DNA of 7,680 nucleotides from Bacteroidales bacterium (GCA_030017935.1 JASEGF010000027.1:7467-15146), one strand, 5' to 3'; shown: positions 1 through 6,910, numbered from the stretch's first letter. Numbers and translations: made by a program. The notes: generated by a model not told the origin, from the letters alone.

Positions 1-520
1 TGCTATTTCTCTCCATGAAAGGAACTACACCAGTAGAGGTGAGAGCTGTATTTTTCACTGGACTACCCTTGGGTCTAATGTGAGATAAGTCATGCCCTAC
101 TCCACCACGACGTTTCATCAATTGCACTTGCTCTTCATCAGTTTTCATTATTCCACCATAGGAATCACATTGATTACCAATGACAAAACAATTGGATAAA
201 CTAGATATTTGAAAATTATTACCAATGCCAGCCATAGGGCCTCCCTGTGGTATAATATATTTAAAGTCCTTTAAAAGAGAATAAATTAAATCAGCTGTTA
301 ATGGATTGGGATAATTTTTTTCTATCCTAGCTAATTCATTTGCTAAACGCCAATGCATATCATCAGGTGTCAATTCATAAATATTCCCTTCACTGTCTTT
401 GATAGCATACTTGTTTACCCATACAGTAGCTGCTAATTGATCACCATGAAAATATTCAATAGAGCGGGCTATAGCTTCTTCATAGGTTATTTTCTTATTC
501 TCATTGACATTTTTACTCAT
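1..520 (-). CDS. nrdJ: Adenosylcobalamin-dependent (class II) ribonucleotide reductase, N-terminal part
   Basis: The enzyme reduces ribonucleotides to deoxyribonucleotides in the cytoplasm using a cobalamin-generated thiyl radical, with no need for oxygen. I see the first 173 codons; the frame is open at base 1, so the remainder of a protein that is usually well over 700 residues lies outside the window. Supporting stretches are an N-terminal segment with AATVWVNKYA (30-39), IPQGGPMAGIGNN (90-102), SLSNCFVIG (107-115) with Cys111 as the likely first cysteine of the redox pair, and MKRRGGVGHDLSHIRPKGSP (135-154), all characteristic of class II large subunits. The ATG at 518-520 is the natural start because the upstream sequence is stop-rich and AT-only; there is no Shine-Dalgarno sequence. 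The upstream 200 bases show no cobalamin-riboswitch features. Family assignment is by recognition of these motifs. Confidence 0.93.
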   Translation of the reverse strand, partial: MSKNVNENKKITYEEAIARSIEYFHGDQLAATVWVNKYAIKDSEGNIYELTPDDMHWRLANELARIEKNYPNPLTADLIYSLLKDFKYIIPQGGPMAGIGNNFQISSLSNCFVIGNQCDSYGGIMKTDEEQVQLMKRRGGVGHDLSHIRPKGSPVKNTALTSTGVVPFMERNS

Positions 521-724
521 AATATCTTAATATTTTAATTTTTATCTGTTTTTAAGTTTATAAATCTAATTAAATTCTACTTTAAATATAGATTTATATA
601 CTATTTTAATTGGGAACGTAAAATTACAATAAAATTTTGCTAAAAAGATAATTGAATTTTCTACAATTTTTTAAGTTATTAACATTCAAGATTATAATAA
701 TGATAAAATAATAAAAAAAGCTTA

Positions 725-2110
725 TTAATTTAAAACATTTTCTAAATCTTGCTCTATACCCTCGTATGAATAAGGAGAGGAGAAAATTTTACCATTTTTA
801 TCTATTATGAAAAAAGTAGGCGTACCCCATACAAACCAACGAAGACAATTTTCACCATCATAACCTTGTAAATCTGTGATAACTTTGAATTTTATTTTTT
901 CTTCATTAGCAGCATCTATGATAGCTTGCATATCTTTATCTATAGCAAATCCTACAAATTCTATACTATTATTATACTTTTCATAAAGATTATTAATAAA
1001 AGGCATCACAGTTTTACAATGGTAACAATCTGGTGCCCAAAAAATTAAAAATATGGGCTTACCCAAAAAACTGCTTAATTTGAAAGTTTGATTATCTGTA
1101 CTAATGCCAGAGAGCTCTGGAGCATCAACACCTTTACGTAGTTTGGTAATCATCATTGCCTTTCTATAATTTTCATCAGCTACACTTCCATTACATTGAG
1201 TATCATTCATGTAATTAAAATAAATATATAGAAAAACTGGCTCTAATTCTGGGATATAGAAAGTGTTTAAAAGGAGATTTAAGACATAATTATACTGTTT
1301 ATCATTCCAAGAAAATTGACTTAGTATAAAATCTACAGCTTTTTTATATTGATTGGTATCCTGAGGTTCTACAAGATTTTGTAAATAAAATTTGACAGCA
1401 TCATATATCACTGAGGTATTCACTAATGTAGAATCTTGCTTATCAATATTATCAAACCAATGTTTTTTATAAAAAGTTTTAATATCCTTATAAGGTGACT
1501 CTGGATGCGAACTATTATATTCATCTATCGATGGTGGTACAGTAGCTTTTATTACTTTATATGCTAATAAATCATTAGGAATTTTTTTAGAAAAATTATT
1601 AATCTCATTATTTAAACTATCAACTTTATTAATAATCATTTGCAACCTTGGATCGTTAGGATTTTTAGAATATATTTGATCACCTAAATTGACAACATAA
1701 AGCAATTCATTTTTCATTCTCAAATAATCAACAAAATATTTATTCTCTTGTGATGCTATAACTTCTAAATTAGCGATAGGATCATTATGAGAAGTATGCA
1801 GCTCAATATATTTTTCATTATTAAATAAAAAATCTATATATTTTCTATCATTTTCCCAACTAATAGAATATTGACCATTAGCAAGAGGTTTAGAATAAAT
1901 AAAATTTATAACCCCATTTTGACTTTTAGTGCTATCAATGGGATCCATATTATTACCATTCACACTAATAAGAGTAAAAGTCTGCTCCACAGGTAAATCA
2001 TTTACTACCAGTTTTATTCTATAAATATTATCTTGAGCAAAAATAATATTACCTGTAAAAAATATAACGAAAAAGATTACCAAAAAGTTCTTCAAATATA
2101 CAAATTTCAT
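725..2110 (-). CDS. Exported TlpA/AhpC-type thioredoxin-fold protein
   Basis: A 461-residue envelope protein, probably a thiol-disulfide oxidoreductase in the periplasm. Residues 1-25 form a signal peptide (basic start, hydrophobic run 9-24, likely cleavage after Ala25 in FAQD), with no lipobox. Residues about 27-110 resemble the beta-rich N-terminal DUF4369-like region often found in Bacteroidota TlpA relatives, and about 115-320 is a helical middle region. The C-terminal thioredoxin domain (about 325-461) contains FWAPDCYHCKTVMP with active-site cysteines 362 and 365, and WGTPTFFIID with the conserved cis-proline at 431. The CYHC dipeptide is unusual beside the CxPC forms of ResA/TlpA and has a histidine before the second cysteine, as in DsbA. 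It appears monocistronic, with a -7-like box at 2143-2150. The physiological substrate is unknown; an AhpC-like peroxidase role is less likely because both CxxC cysteines are present. Confidence 0.9.
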   Translation of the reverse strand: MKFVYLKNFLVIFFVIFFTGNIIFAQDNIYRIKLVVNDLPVEQTFTLISVNGNNMDPIDSTKSQNGVINFIYSKPLANGQYSISWENDRKYIDFLFNNEKYIELHTSHNDPIANLEVIASQENKYFVDYLRMKNELLYVVNLGDQIYSKNPNDPRLQMIINKVDSLNNEINNFSKKIPNDLLAYKVIKATVPPSIDEYNSSHPESPYKDIKTFYKKHWFDNIDKQDSTLVNTSVIYDAVKFYLQNLVEPQDTNQYKKAVDFILSQFSWNDKQYNYVLNLLLNTFYIPELEPVFLYIYFNYMNDTQCNGSVADENYRKAMMITKLRKGVDAPELSGISTDNQTFKLSSFLGKPIFLIFWAPDCYHCKTVMPFINNLYEKYNNSIEFVGFAIDKDMQAIIDAANEEKIKFKVITDLQGYDGENCLRWFVWGTPTFFIIDKNGKIFSSPYSYEGIEQDLENVLN

Positions 2111-2142
2111 AAATTAAAATGTTTTATAATTAATTCATAATA

Positions 2143-2150
2143 CAAAATTA
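2143..2150 (-). promoter_or_regulatory. Candidate -7 promoter box of the TlpA-like gene
   Basis: On the minus strand this reads TAATTTTG, an exact match to the Bacteroidota -7 consensus TAnnTTTG, 32 bases before the start codon. No clear TTTG -33 element is seen at the expected distance, and such AT-rich octamers arise by chance in this background, so the call is tentative. Confidence 0.4.
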
Positions 2151-2272
2151 TTAATAATTTATTGAATTAGATATAATAGATAAAAGGTTATATAACGTTT
2201 ATAGTGGGTAATTTATTTTACCTCAAAGGGCACCAAGATATTACACAAAGTTCACAAAACTAGATATTAACT

Positions 2273-2288
2273 CTGACCTTTAGGTCAG
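2273..2288. repeat. Palindrome CTGACCT-TT-AGGTCAG
   Basis: A perfect 7-bp inverted repeat with a 2-base centre (6 bp with a TTTA loop if folded as RNA). Together with the second palindrome at 2312-2323 it forms the core of the compound intergenic repeat. Bases 2285-2290 (TCAGGG) can alternatively pair with 2321-2326 (CCCTGA) in the second palindrome, so two mutually exclusive folds are possible. Confidence 0.75.
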
Positions 2289-2311
2289 GGTATGACATAA
2301 AGAAAATGTAT

Positions 2312-2323
2312 GGGCTTTAGCCC
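2312..2323. repeat. Palindrome GGGCT-TT-AGCCC
   Basis: A perfect 5-bp inverted repeat with a TT centre, sharing the CTTTAG-like core of the neighbouring palindrome at 2273-2288. It is extended by TGA on the right, which makes CCCTGA complementary to TCAGGG in the first palindrome. Confidence 0.7.
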
Positions 2324-2438
2324 TGAAAAAGACAAAATTCAAAAATCCTTATATCCCACAAATCCCAGTTTAGACATTTTTCTCTGTGTTCTTTGTGCCT
2401 TCTTTGTGAACTTTGTGGTTAATATTCAATTGTCCAAT

Positions 2439-2470
2439 AAAAAAAGTAATTTTATAAAATTACTTTTTTT
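2439..2470. terminator. Bidirectional intrinsic terminator-like perfect palindrome
   Basis: Bases 2439-2454 are exactly complementary to 2455-2470. The inner GTAATTTTA/TAAAATTAC stem is flanked by seven A residues on the left and seven T on the right (the T-run extends one more base), so on either strand the hairpin is followed by a U-run. On the minus strand it lies about 130 bases downstream of the tRNA-Ser gene and could stop read-through; no plus-strand gene precedes it. It is AT-rich, so the stem is weak, and it may instead belong to the adjoining repeat region. Confidence 0.5.
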
Positions 2471-2591
2471 TAATCTTTACCAACTCAAAATGTTATAAAA
2501 CCTATTTTTTTAAGAAGTTGCAAATTCTTAAACTTACTTTGTAAGAAAAAATAAAAATATATGAAAAATAATATAGTTATTTTTGCTAATA

Positions 2592-2687
<96 letters not shown>

Positions 2688-2700
2688 GTAAAAATTTTTG

Positions 2701-2729
2701 CAAATTTACAAAAATAATTCTATTACAAA
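2701..2729 (-). promoter_or_regulatory. tRNA-Ser promoter (Bacteroidota -33/-7)
   Basis: On the minus strand, TTTG at 2729-2726 and TAAATTTG at 2708-2701 match the -33 and -7 consensus elements TTTG and TAnnTTTG with a 17-base spacer. Transcription would start near 2695, about 8 bases before the mature tRNA 5' end at 2687. This is the most complete promoter in the window, although two further TAnnTTTG-like octamers overlap this AT-rich stretch. Confidence 0.6.
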
Positions 2730-2738
2730 AATATTTAA

Positions 2739-3176
2739 TTAATTTTTTATGGGGTTATATTGCAATTGTTTATTATAATCTTTTATTAATAGCACTATCT
2801 CTTTATAGTTAGTCTCTTTTAATGGTGTTAAATCAAAGGACAGAGTCATGTTTACTTGCTTCTTACCAGTTGGTGTAGTGTTACTATCTGGTTGTAAAAT
2901 TAAAACTGCTTTTGGTGGTAGAGATTTCATCAATGCTCCATTCCAAATTAAGGTAAATTCGGGTATATTTTTATTCCCTGTAAAAGAAATTTTAATTTTC
3001 AAAATATCGTTTTCTACCCATACATTTTCTATCTTATAAAAAGGCTTATAATCAGCCAATTCCGTATTATTAGCCTTTATCACTTCTTTACTATTCTGTT
3101 CCATTTCTATTGTCTTTTGTGCTTTACATGAAACAAAAACTAACAATAGCAAATTTAAATACAATATTTTTTTCAT
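2739..3176 (-). CDS. Small lipoprotein of unknown function
   Basis: A 145-residue protein with a type II signal peptide: a lysine-rich start, a hydrophobic stretch at about 4-16 and a lipobox-like FVSC with lipidated Cys17. After a polar linker (about 18-45) the mature part is predicted to be mainly beta strands, with alternating hydrophobic residues at about 50-75 and 105-130, which suggests a compact beta-sandwich in the periplasm or on the outer membrane. There is no aspartate at +2, so retention in the inner membrane is not indicated. I do not recognise a family. It stands alone between the tRNA and a long intergenic region. A TAATTTTG octamer on the minus strand (3200-3193) is a possible -7 box, with no good -33 partner. 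The hydrophobic leader and lipobox argue that the frame is real. Confidence 0.85.
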   Translation of the reverse strand: MKKILYLNLLLLVFVSCKAQKTIEMEQNSKEVIKANNTELADYKPFYKIENVWVENDILKIKISFTGNKNIPEFTLIWNGALMKSLPPKAVLILQPDSNTTPTGKKQVNMTLSFDLTPLKETNYKEIVLLIKDYNKQLQYNPIKN

Positions 3177-3192
3177 TGTTCTTATTTTTAGT

Positions 3193-3200
3193 CAAAATTA
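3193..3200 (-). promoter_or_regulatory. Candidate -7 box of the lipoprotein gene
   Basis: The minus strand reads TAATTTTG, matching TAnnTTTG, 16 bases before the start codon. It is the same octamer found before the TlpA-like gene at 2143-2150. A -33 TTTG is not evident, so confidence is low. Confidence 0.35.
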
Positions 3201-3442
3201 TAATATTTATTTTAATTGAATAAAAAATGCTAAACAACATATAATAAATAGTTTTCTCTTAAAAACATAATAAGTATTTGTTTGTTAATAATTTATTAAT
3301 AATTTTTCACTCAAAATATCTCAAATTTTAAGAAGTTATTTTATTTTTTCGAAAACTACATTATCAATTTTTATTTATTTTTTCAAATAAAATATTCAAA
3401 TTGACTTTTTAATTAATATTTTACTAAAATTATTAATGTATA

Positions 3443-3498
3443 AACTTTTAAACCCTTAAACTTTTCAACTTATAAACTTATCAACTATTAAACTTTTA
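3443..3498. repeat. Seven tandem copies of a degenerate 8-bp unit
   Basis: The units are AACTTTTA, AACCCTTA, AACTTTTC, AACTTATA, AACTTATC, AACTATTA and AACTTTTA, with no insertions between them. AAC is invariant at the start of every unit, and the last five positions vary. The array ends about 20 bases before the -7 box of gmhA, so the last unit overlaps the place where the -33 element should be. Constant spacing with a conserved AAC suggests decayed slippage repeats or an array of factor-binding sites. Confidence 0.8.
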
Positions 3499-3518
3499 CT
3501 TATCTATTATTTATTTTG

Positions 3519-3526
3519 TATTTTTG
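3519..3526 (+). promoter_or_regulatory. Candidate -7 box of gmhA
   Basis: TATTTTTG matches TAnnTTTG and lies 32 bases before the gmhA start codon, implying a leader of about 25 nt. The -33 position (about 3495-3498) reads TTTA, one mismatch from TTTG, and falls inside the last 8-bp repeat unit. Confidence 0.45.
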
Positions 3527-3558
3527 TAATGAATATTCTGATAATTACATTTTAAAAT

Positions 3559-4131
3559 ATGGAAGATTTTATTAAATATATTAGTAATAGCATAGCAGTG
3601 AAAGAAGCTATTTTATCAGATGATTTTTTTTTAGAAAATTTTGAAAAATTAGTCAATAAATCTGTAAATTGTATCATTAATGGCGGTAAAATCTTTTTTT
3701 GTGGCAATGGAGGTAGTGCTGCAGATGCTCAACATATCGCTGCAGAGCTTACAGGAAAATTTTTACAAGATAGACAACCTATAGCAGCGATAGCTTTAGG
3801 AACTAATTTTTCATATACTACAGCTGTAGCTAATGATTATTCCTATGATGATTTGTTTTCTCGTGAACTAAAAGCTCTAGCTAAGGCTGACGATATATTG
3901 ATAGGTATCTCTACATCTGGCAATTCTGCCAATGTAATGAATGCTATAAATATTGCTAATCAAATTGGTTTGCTAACATCTGCTTGGACTGGTAAAAATG
4001 GTGGTAATATAAAAAACATTGTCGATATCTGGCTTGGTATACCAACAGATTTCACGCCTCATATTCAAGAAGCCCACATCACTATAGGTCATGCTTTTTG
4101 CTATTTTTTAGAAAGAAAACTTATGCAATAA
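3559..4131 (+). CDS. gmhA: D-sedoheptulose 7-phosphate isomerase
   Basis: A cytoplasmic SIS-domain enzyme converting sedoheptulose 7-phosphate to D-glycero-D-manno-heptose 7-phosphate, the first step to the heptoses of lipopolysaccharide core or surface glycans. At 190 residues it is full length. Key stretches are FCGNGGSAADAQHIAAE (47-63), binding phosphate and supplying His59 and Glu63; GISTSGNS (116-123), the second phosphate loop; and IQEAHITIGH (169-178), with Gln170 and His178. The spacing of His59, Glu63, Gln170 and His178 matches the metal-site and catalytic quartet described for GmhA of Burkholderia (numbering recalled from memory). Other SIS proteins such as DiaA are similar in fold but usually lack this complete set. 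No hldE, gmhB or glycosyltransferase gene is nearby, and the gene is convergent with the recN group. No Shine-Dalgarno sequence precedes the ATG. Confidence 0.92.
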   Translation: MEDFIKYISNSIAVKEAILSDDFFLENFEKLVNKSVNCIINGGKIFFCGNGGSAADAQHIAAELTGKFLQDRQPIAAIALGTNFSYTTAVANDYSYDDLFSRELKALAKADDILIGISTSGNSANVMNAINIANQIGLLTSAWTGKNGGNIKNIVDIWLGIPTDFTPHIQEAHITIGHAFCYFLERKLMQ

Positions 4132-4205
4132 TTGATTTGTATTTCATTAAACTTTAAACAAAGATGTTATTTTTATTAAATCTTCGTTGTTAATCATAAA
4201 TATAA

Positions 4206-4580
4206 CTATTTATTTTCTTCTTCTTTGAGCTCTTTATCATATACTAGCAAGGCATATTCATTATCTATAATTAAATATCCCATATCATAGCAAAAATAAT
4301 AAATAGACCCTTTATTGGTATTTAAAATATGAGTATGATATTTAAAGTCAAACCCTTTTTTTCTCATTTTTTCAATTTTTACTTTAGTTTTCCCAGTTTT
4401 ATTAAGCTCTTCTAAAATCCTTCTATTTTTTCTTAATTGGTTGTTAATATTTCTATATACATTTATATGATCTCGATTTAGTTTATTATTATATGAATTA
4501 CGACATTGATCATCACAAAATTTCTTATCTGAACGACCCACTAGAGGCTCTCCACATTCCAAACAATATCTTTCTGCCAT
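4206..4580 (-). CDS. Small zinc-ribbon protein, conserved type in Bacteroidota
   Basis: A 124-residue protein. The N-terminus has CLEC (Cys6, Cys9) and CDDQC (Cys22, Cys26), giving CxxC-x12-CxxxC, a treble-clef or zinc-ribbon knuckle that probably binds one zinc ion. The following FCDDQCRNSYNNKLNRD and the stretch NINNQLRKNRRILEELN (45-61) are basic and helical and could contact nucleic acid. The C-terminal third (about 75-117) is a small aromatic-rich domain. I recognise the overall layout as a small uncharacterised protein common in Bacteroidota, but know of no assigned function. The start codon lies 4 bases after the stop of the membrane-protein gene, so the two are very likely co-transcribed and possibly translationally coupled. 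It is probably the last gene of the recN operon. Confidence 0.85.
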   Translation of the reverse strand: MAERYCLECGEPLVGRSDKKFCDDQCRNSYNNKLNRDHINVYRNINNQLRKNRRILEELNKTGKTKVKIEKMRKKGFDFKYHTHILNTNKGSIYYFCYDMGYLIIDNEYALLVYDKELKEEENK

Positions 4581-4584
4581 AAAT

Positions 4585-5175
4585 TTATGATTTTTTTATT
4601 ACAAATTTATTAACTTTTTGGACAAAAGAAAACTCCCATAAACTATAAAGAAATATACTTATGAAAATCAAATCTGATAATGTTAAGGCATCATTAACTA
4701 TTATATTTGCTATAATTTGTATTAAAAATATCAAAGGGATAAATGAATAAATTTTATAATTCACATGTTTAAATAAATAAAGAGAAACTAATATACCTAA
4801 AATGCATGTAATAAAAATAAATAATAGATAGAATGAAATAGCACTAGATTTAGTATAATTCCACACTGCCCCAATTATTTCTAAAAGTAACCATAGAGCA
4901 AAAATACTTAAATTTGCTCTATGTCTTATTATAACTTCTTGTTCACCAGAATACATTTTATCATTAAAAACAATAAAGGGTTTATTAGAAAACCTATTAT
5001 TTAAACTTATAGTGATTTTATTATTATCTAGAATATACTCGACATTATTTTTTAAGTCATTTTTATAGACTTCGTCAATTTTATTATCATTAAAATAAAT
5101 TCTATATAATTTCTCTCTAGAGGCATAAGATATTACAAGAGTATTTTCATTGTTTTTAATTCTGTATATATTCAT
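4585..5175 (-). CDS. Four-helix membrane protein of unknown function
   Basis: A 196-residue protein with two parts. Residues 1-85 are soluble and charged, with alternating polar and hydrophobic residues that suggest a beta-rich domain; there is no signal peptide. Residues about 89-107, 112-135, 142-161 and 164-184 are hydrophobic enough to be four transmembrane helices, with short loops between them. The tail is short and basic (QKVNKFVIKKS). No catalytic motif or known family is evident. The gene starts 31 bases after the recN stop and ends 4 bases before the zinc-ribbon gene, which suggests one transcript. It is much richer in isoleucine, asparagine and AT than recN, so it may evolve quickly or be a later addition to the operon. 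The function is unknown. Confidence 0.8.
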   Translation of the reverse strand: MNIYRIKNNENTLVISYASREKLYRIYFNDNKIDEVYKNDLKNNVEYILDNNKITISLNNRFSNKPFIVFNDKMYSGEQEVIIRHRANLSIFALWLLLEIIGAVWNYTKSSAISFYLLFIFITCILGILVSLYLFKHVNYKIYSFIPLIFLIQIIANIIVNDALTLSDLIFISIFLYSLWEFSFVQKVNKFVIKKS

Positions 5176-5206
5176 ATTTAAAATTAGAAATAAGAAATTA
5201 CAACAA

Positions 5207-6865
5207 TTAAGATTGATTAAGTAATTGTTTAGCAGTATCTATGGCTGTATCTAAAATAGTATCACTACTAAGCATAGAAGCTATAGACATTATACGTTCT
5301 TCATTAGAGAGATATCTAAATGCACTACGAGTAGTAGATTTATCAGTTTTTTTCTCTACAAAGATATGATATTTAGCTTTTGCAGCTATTTGAGGTAAAT
5401 GAGTAATAACTATCACTTGATGGTGCTTAGACATTTCGGATAGCAGTTCAGCCATCTGAGCTGCTATATTACCAGATACGCCCATATCGATTTCATCAAA
5501 GATTAAAGTAGGTAAATAGTTTTGTGCAGCAATGATAGATTTCAAAGCTAACATTAATCTACTAAGCTCGCCACCACTAGCAACCTTTTCAATTAGTTCA
5601 GGAGCTATTCCTTTATTAGCAGAAAATTTTAACAATAATTTATCCATACCATAGTTGGTAAAATCATTGATAAAATCTAGCTGAACAACAAAATCACTGT
5701 CTTGCATGCCCAGTCTAGATAATAAATTTTTTACTTTATCTTCTAATAATGGAATATGACTTTGCCTAACATTAAATAATTTTTCACCTAATTTATAAAG
5801 TTCTGATTCCATATTAGATAAATCAGCTTCTTTAATAGCAATATTTTGGGCTAAATCATCAATACTATTGATTTCATCTTTTAAATTATCTTGTAATTTA
5901 AGAAGTTCATCAGTTGTTGATACATGATGCTTAAACATTAATTTTTGTAACAGATCTAATCTATTTTCTATACGCTGTAGTTCATCAGCAGAAAAATCCA
6001 TAGATTCTGCTTGCTCAGTCAAAGAAATAGCTATTTCTTTAATTTCAATTTCTATATTTTCTAAGGTGCTTAAATATTCGTTTGCTTTAGGTAAATAACT
6101 ACCAATATTCCTTAATTTTTGAATAATTTGACTAATATTATTATAAATATTGGGTTCATTCTCATATAAAAGAGCTGTAACCTCTCGAATAGTTTGTAGA
6201 GTTTGCTCACCATGAGATAATAATTCGAATTTTTGAGATAATTCTTCATACTCATTCTCTCTTATATTAGCATTTTTTAACTCTTCCCACTGAAAATGTT
6301 TGTAATCATTCTCGAGCATAAGCTGCCTAATAGTTTCTTTATCTAACTCAATCTCTCGTTTAAGGCTAGTATAACTACTAAACAATTTATTATAAGTATT
6401 AAACAGATCATGAGTTTTAGCAAAAGAATCCAAGAGAGCATATTGGAACTTTTGAGTACCTAATAGCAAAGTATCAAACTGAGAATGAATATTAATTAAT
6501 TGCTCACCTAAATTTTTAAGAATATTCAGATTTACTGGTGTATCATTAATGAATGCTCTGGAACGTGTATTGTAATAAATTTCTCTACGTATTATGAGAA
6601 TATCGTCATAGTCTAAATCATTATCAATAAAAAAGTTTTTTAAATCCAGATTTTTAATATCAAAAGTCCCCTCAATGACACATTTTTTAGATTTGTCTAG
6701 TAAAGCATTATTATCAGCTCTATCACCTAATAATAACTGAATAGCACCTAGGAGGATACTTTTGCCAGAGCCAGTTTCACCAGTGATAGTAGTAAATCCG
6801 CTATTAAAATTTAAAGATAATGAATCTATAAGGAGGTAATTTTGAATATCTAAATGTTGCAACAT
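5207..6865 (-). CDS. recN: DNA repair ATPase RecN
   Basis: An SMC-like ATPase acting early in RecA-dependent double-strand break repair, thought to hold or tether broken DNA ends. At 552 residues it has normal length. The N-terminal head has IQNYLLIDSLSL, typical of RecN and RecF-like proteins, and Walker A GETGSGKS (29-36). The middle (about 155-375) is helical coiled coil. The C-terminal head has the ABC signature SGGELS (430-435), Walker B LIFDEIDMG with Asp457 and Glu458, and the H-loop ITHLPQ with His489. All ATPase motifs are intact, so the gene should be functional. It is the first gene of a likely operon with the membrane and zinc-ribbon genes. A TATCTTTG -7 box lies 20 bases upstream of the start, and an insertion-sequence end lies about 45 bases upstream. 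No LexA-type operator is recognisable. Confidence 0.97.
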   Translation of the reverse strand: MLQHLDIQNYLLIDSLSLNFNSGFTTITGETGSGKSILLGAIQLLLGDRADNNALLDKSKKCVIEGTFDIKNLDLKNFFIDNDLDYDDILIIRREIYYNTRSRAFINDTPVNLNILKNLGEQLINIHSQFDTLLLGTQKFQYALLDSFAKTHDLFNTYNKLFSSYTSLKREIELDKETIRQLMLENDYKHFQWEELKNANIRENEYEELSQKFELLSHGEQTLQTIREVTALLYENEPNIYNNISQIIQKLRNIGSYLPKANEYLSTLENIEIEIKEIAISLTEQAESMDFSADELQRIENRLDLLQKLMFKHHVSTTDELLKLQDNLKDEINSIDDLAQNIAIKEADLSNMESELYKLGEKLFNVRQSHIPLLEDKVKNLLSRLGMQDSDFVVQLDFINDFTNYGMDKLLLKFSANKGIAPELIEKVASGGELSRLMLALKSIIAAQNYLPTLIFDEIDMGVSGNIAAQMAELLSEMSKHHQVIVITHLPQIAAKAKYHIFVEKKTDKSTTRSAFRYLSNEERIMSIASMLSSDTILDTAIDTAKQLLNQS

Positions 6866-6885
6866 TTATCTAAAAAGAATTTATA

Positions 6886-6893
6886 CAAAGATA
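6886..6893 (-). promoter_or_regulatory. Candidate -7 box of recN
   Basis: The minus strand reads TATCTTTG, a perfect TAnnTTTG match, 20 bases before the recN start codon, so the leader would be very short. The -33 position falls at about 6912-6918, at or inside the insertion-sequence end, where the minus strand reads TTTC (6918-6915, 21-base spacer) in place of TTTG. Confidence 0.5.
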
Positions 6894-6910
6894 GAATAAA
6901 AATTTTTAAT

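Larger units (their letters stand above)
2216..2425. repeat. Compound intergenic repeat with inverted CAC/GTG-rich arms
   Basis: Non-coding region between the TlpA-like gene and the tRNA. The left arm (about 2219-2259) and right arm (about 2381-2422) carry the same repeated word in opposite orientation: CACAAAGTTCACAAA at 2244-2258 is the exact reverse complement of 2403-2417, and the surrounding GTG/CAC-rich sequence is similar but imperfect. Between the arms are two short palindromes (2273-2288 and 2312-2323). The arm sequence belongs to a style of CTTTGTG-rich intergenic repeat seen in many Bacteroidota genomes; that statement is from memory. It is probably a dispersed non-coding repeat or the remains of a small non-autonomous element. 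A 62-codon plus-strand frame across it is not a credible gene. Confidence 0.6.
3177..3558. other. Long AT-rich intergenic region between divergent genes
   Basis: A stretch of 382 bases separates the divergent lipoprotein gene and gmhA. I see no credible coding frame and no structured RNA. It contains the presumed lipoprotein promoter at its left end, AT-only direct repeats around 3286-3307 (TTAATAATTT twice), a weak 8-bp AT hairpin (3369-3376 with 3385-3392), an 8-bp tandem array (3443-3498) and the presumed gmhA promoter. Apart from the array, the composition is simple and uninformative. Confidence 0.7.

Noticed and set aside
521..724. A cobalamin riboswitch before nrdJ
   Set aside because: Vitamin B12-dependent reductases can be near such elements, but this stretch is simple AT-rich sequence without the G-rich conserved boxes or helices a riboswitch needs.
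2216..2425. CRISPR array or attachment site next to the tRNA gene
   Set aside because: The repeats are inverted rather than regularly spaced direct repeats, and no copy of the tRNA 3' end is found as a second attachment site in the window.
2310..2498. A 62-codon open frame on the plus strand
   Set aside because: It runs across the palindromes, the GTG-rich repeat arm and the AT terminator-like palindrome, has no family resemblance, and its cysteine/phenylalanine-rich stretch is what the CTTTGTG repeat encodes in this frame.
2848..3039. A 63-codon open frame on the plus strand
   Set aside because: It lies wholly antisense to the lipoprotein gene, which has a clear signal peptide and lipobox.
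3467..3490. DnaA boxes or a replication origin in the 8-bp array
   Set aside because: TTATCAACT at 3478-3486 resembles a DnaA box with two mismatches, but it arises from the repeat units, is single, and no origin-linked genes are nearby.
4132..4205. A bidirectional terminator between gmhA and the zinc-ribbon gene
   Set aside because: AACAAAGAT and ATCTTCGTTGTT can pair only with a bulge, and no convincing U-run follows on either strand, so I could not support a defined terminator.
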